Shown: positions 5,964 to 6,793 of the stretch, piece after piece | Numbering within the stretch: the first letter of the stretch is position 1 | Layout of the letters: each line of letters opens with the position of its first letter | NCBI GenBank assembly: GCA_013815405.1 | Contig: JACDGF010000117.1 | Coordinates: 1 to 6,793 of the forward strand | Length of the DNA stretch: 6,793 nt | Direction: 5' to 3' | DNA from: Caulobacteraceae bacterium | GTDB lineage: Bacteria; Pseudomonadota; Alphaproteobacteria; Caulobacterales; Caulobacteraceae | Made by a program: the position numbers and the translations under genes | The notes under the pieces: model-generated | The model's database searches: none | Told to the model about the DNA's origin: nothing | Seen by the model: the letters and a program-made list of their open reading frames with translations, nothing else

Positions 5964-6505
5964 GCCTGGGCGGCCGCCCGCGCCGCCAGGGCCTTGATGA
6001 TCGCGTCCACCGCCACCGAATGGGCGGTCTCACCGGTCTCGATGATGATGTCCGCGCCGGCGAAGGATTCGTAACGCGCCTGGGCCTGGGCCTCCAGCAC
6101 CGCCAGGGGATCCTTGCCGGCCAGGAGTGGGCGGGTGTCGCGCCGCCCGACCCGCTTGGCCAGGACCGCGAGGTCGGCCTTCAGCCACACCGAGATCGCC
6201 TTGTCGGCGATCAGCCGCCGCGTCTCCTCGTCGTCGAACGCGCCCCCGCCGGTGGCCAGGACGTGGGGCGGCGCTTCCAACAAGCGCGCGATCACCCGCC
6301 GTTCGCCGGCCCGGAACGCCGCCTCGCCGAACTCTTCGAAAATGTCGGTGATCGAGCGTCCGGCGGCCGCCTCGATCTCGGCGTCGGCGTCGGTGAACGG
6401 CATGGCCAGGGCGCTGGCCAGCCGCCGGCCGATGCTGCTCTTGCCCACGCCCATCAGGCCGATGAGGGCGATGGTCTTGCGGTTGAGAGGGGAAAAGGCG
6501 GGCAT
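5960..6505 (-). CDS. aroK: Shikimate kinase
   Basis: AroK phosphorylates shikimate at the 3-hydroxyl using ATP. Starting at the ATG at 6505 gives 181 residues. The P-loop is G16-L-M-G-V-G-K22-S23. Shikimate contacts are D39-x-D41, R65 (in FRAGE) and G86-G-G88 (ATGGGAF). The lid contains R125 (RDTRPLL), and A143-R144-Y145 corresponds to the adenine-side region. An upstream in-frame ATG at 6556 would add 17 residues, but its N-terminus is a poor family fit and overlaps the candidate promoter. The shorter start puts [19 protein letters not shown] at the N-terminus, typical of alphaproteobacterial AroK; neither start has a strong ribosome-binding site. It is the first gene of the aroK-aroB-CNNM/CorC operon and is divergent from xerD, an arrangement I recall from Caulobacter relatives. 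Confidence 0.95.
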   Translation of the reverse strand: MPAFSPLNRKTIALIGLMGVGKSSIGRRLASALAMPFTDADAEIEAAAGRSITDIFEEFGEAAFRAGERRVIARLLEAPPHVLATGGGAFDDEETRRLIADKAISVWLKADLAVLAKRVGRRDTRPLLAGKDPLAVLEAQAQARYESFAGADIIIETGETAHSVAVDAIIKALAARAAAQA

Positions 6506-6518
6506 GACCAATCGCCGC

Positions 6519-6546
6519 TTTACACGAGCGGGCGGGCGAGCGCCAA
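6519..6546 (-). promoter_or_regulatory. Candidate promoter for the aroK-aroB-CNNM/CorC operon
   Basis: On the minus strand, TTGGCG (6546-6541) and TGTAAA (6524-6519) are separated by 16 bases, each matching consensus at 4 of 6 positions. The expected start is about seven bases before the ATG at 6505, which supports the shorter AroK start. Read by eye only. Confidence 0.35.
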
Positions 6547-6592
6547 GTTTCGCCATGCATTCGCCCCGCGCGCGCCCCGCCGGGACGCCGCC

Positions 6593-6793
6593 ATGAGCGG
6601 CGCCGACTGGACCGAAGCCTTCCTGGAGATGATGGCCGCGGAACGGGCCTGCGCGGCCAACACCCTGACCGCCTACGGCCGCGACCTGGCCGACGCCCAG
6701 GGCTTTCTCGCCCGGCGCGGGGGTGACCTGGCCAGCGCCGGGGCCGAGGAGATCGAGGCCTGGTTCGCCGACCTGGGCGCCCGGGGCCTCGCC
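6593..6793 (+). CDS. xerD: Tyrosine recombinase XerD, N-terminal part (cut by window end)
   Basis: The frame runs from ATG 6593 to the right edge, 67 residues without a stop. It matches the N-terminal SAM-like core-binding domain of Xer recombinases: a helix FLEMMAAERACAANTLTAYGRDL (10-32), the FLARRG segment (38-43), and a helix ending in WFADLGARGLA. XerD works with XerC and FtsK at dif to resolve chromosome dimers. The catalytic Arg-His-His-Tyr residues lie beyond the window, so XerD rather than XerC or another tyrosine recombinase is inferred from the divergent aroK neighbour and sequence flavour. The ribosome-binding site is weak. Confidence 0.8.
   Translation, partial: MSGADWTEAFLEMMAAERACAANTLTAYGRDLADAQGFLARRGGDLASAGAEEIEAWFADLGARGLA

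Noticed and set aside
4893..6074. Plus-strand open frame of 393 codons opposite aroB
   Set aside because: Antisense to aroB, whose catalytic motifs are intact; the product has no recognisable fold.

Overview
The window is very GC-rich, with dense genes and G/C-dominated third codon positions. Its gene content points to an alphaproteobacterium, probably of the Caulobacter/Phenylobacterium type: an aerobic cobaltochelatase gene cobS next to a J-domain gene and a bolA gene, a divergent xerD/aroK pair, aroK-aroB followed by a CNNM/CorC protein, and a FATGUY-type single-domain response regulator. The genus is an inference; no rRNA or other definitive marker is present.

Left block (1-2480). Three genes lie on the minus strand, listed here from their upstream end: a zinc-finger-like J-domain protein (1502-2140), cobS (424-1431), and a secreted AprI/Inh-type protease inhibitor cut by the left edge (1-324). 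A 9-bp hairpin and a candidate promoter between cobS and the inhibitor suggest separate transcription. A bolA gene (2208-2480) is transcribed divergently from the J-domain gene.

Middle block (2481-3125). This is the most unusual part. A small DUF559 (Vsr/PD-(D/E)XK-like) endonuclease gene (2647-3003) sits between two inverted copies of a GC-rich, hairpin-forming interspersed repeat (2541-2601 and 2997-3072). The copies match at 53 of 54 alignable positions, and the gene's stop codon lies inside the right copy. It looks like a compact repeat-nuclease-repeat cassette inserted between bolA and the response regulator.

Right block (3126-6793). On the minus strand, aroK, aroB and a CNNM/CorC-type membrane protein are joined by two successive 4-base stop/start overlaps (GTGA, then ATGA), so they form a tight operon. 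A FATGUY-type receiver-only response regulator follows 61 bases downstream with its own ribosome-binding site. At the right edge the 5' part of xerD is transcribed divergently from aroK.

AroK and AroB belong to the shikimate pathway, CobS to aerobic cobalamin synthesis, BolA to Fe-S/redox handling and XerD to chromosome-dimer resolution. These are housekeeping genes; the DUF559 cassette is the accessory element. No tRNA, rRNA, CRISPR array, riboswitch or recognisable insertion sequence was seen.
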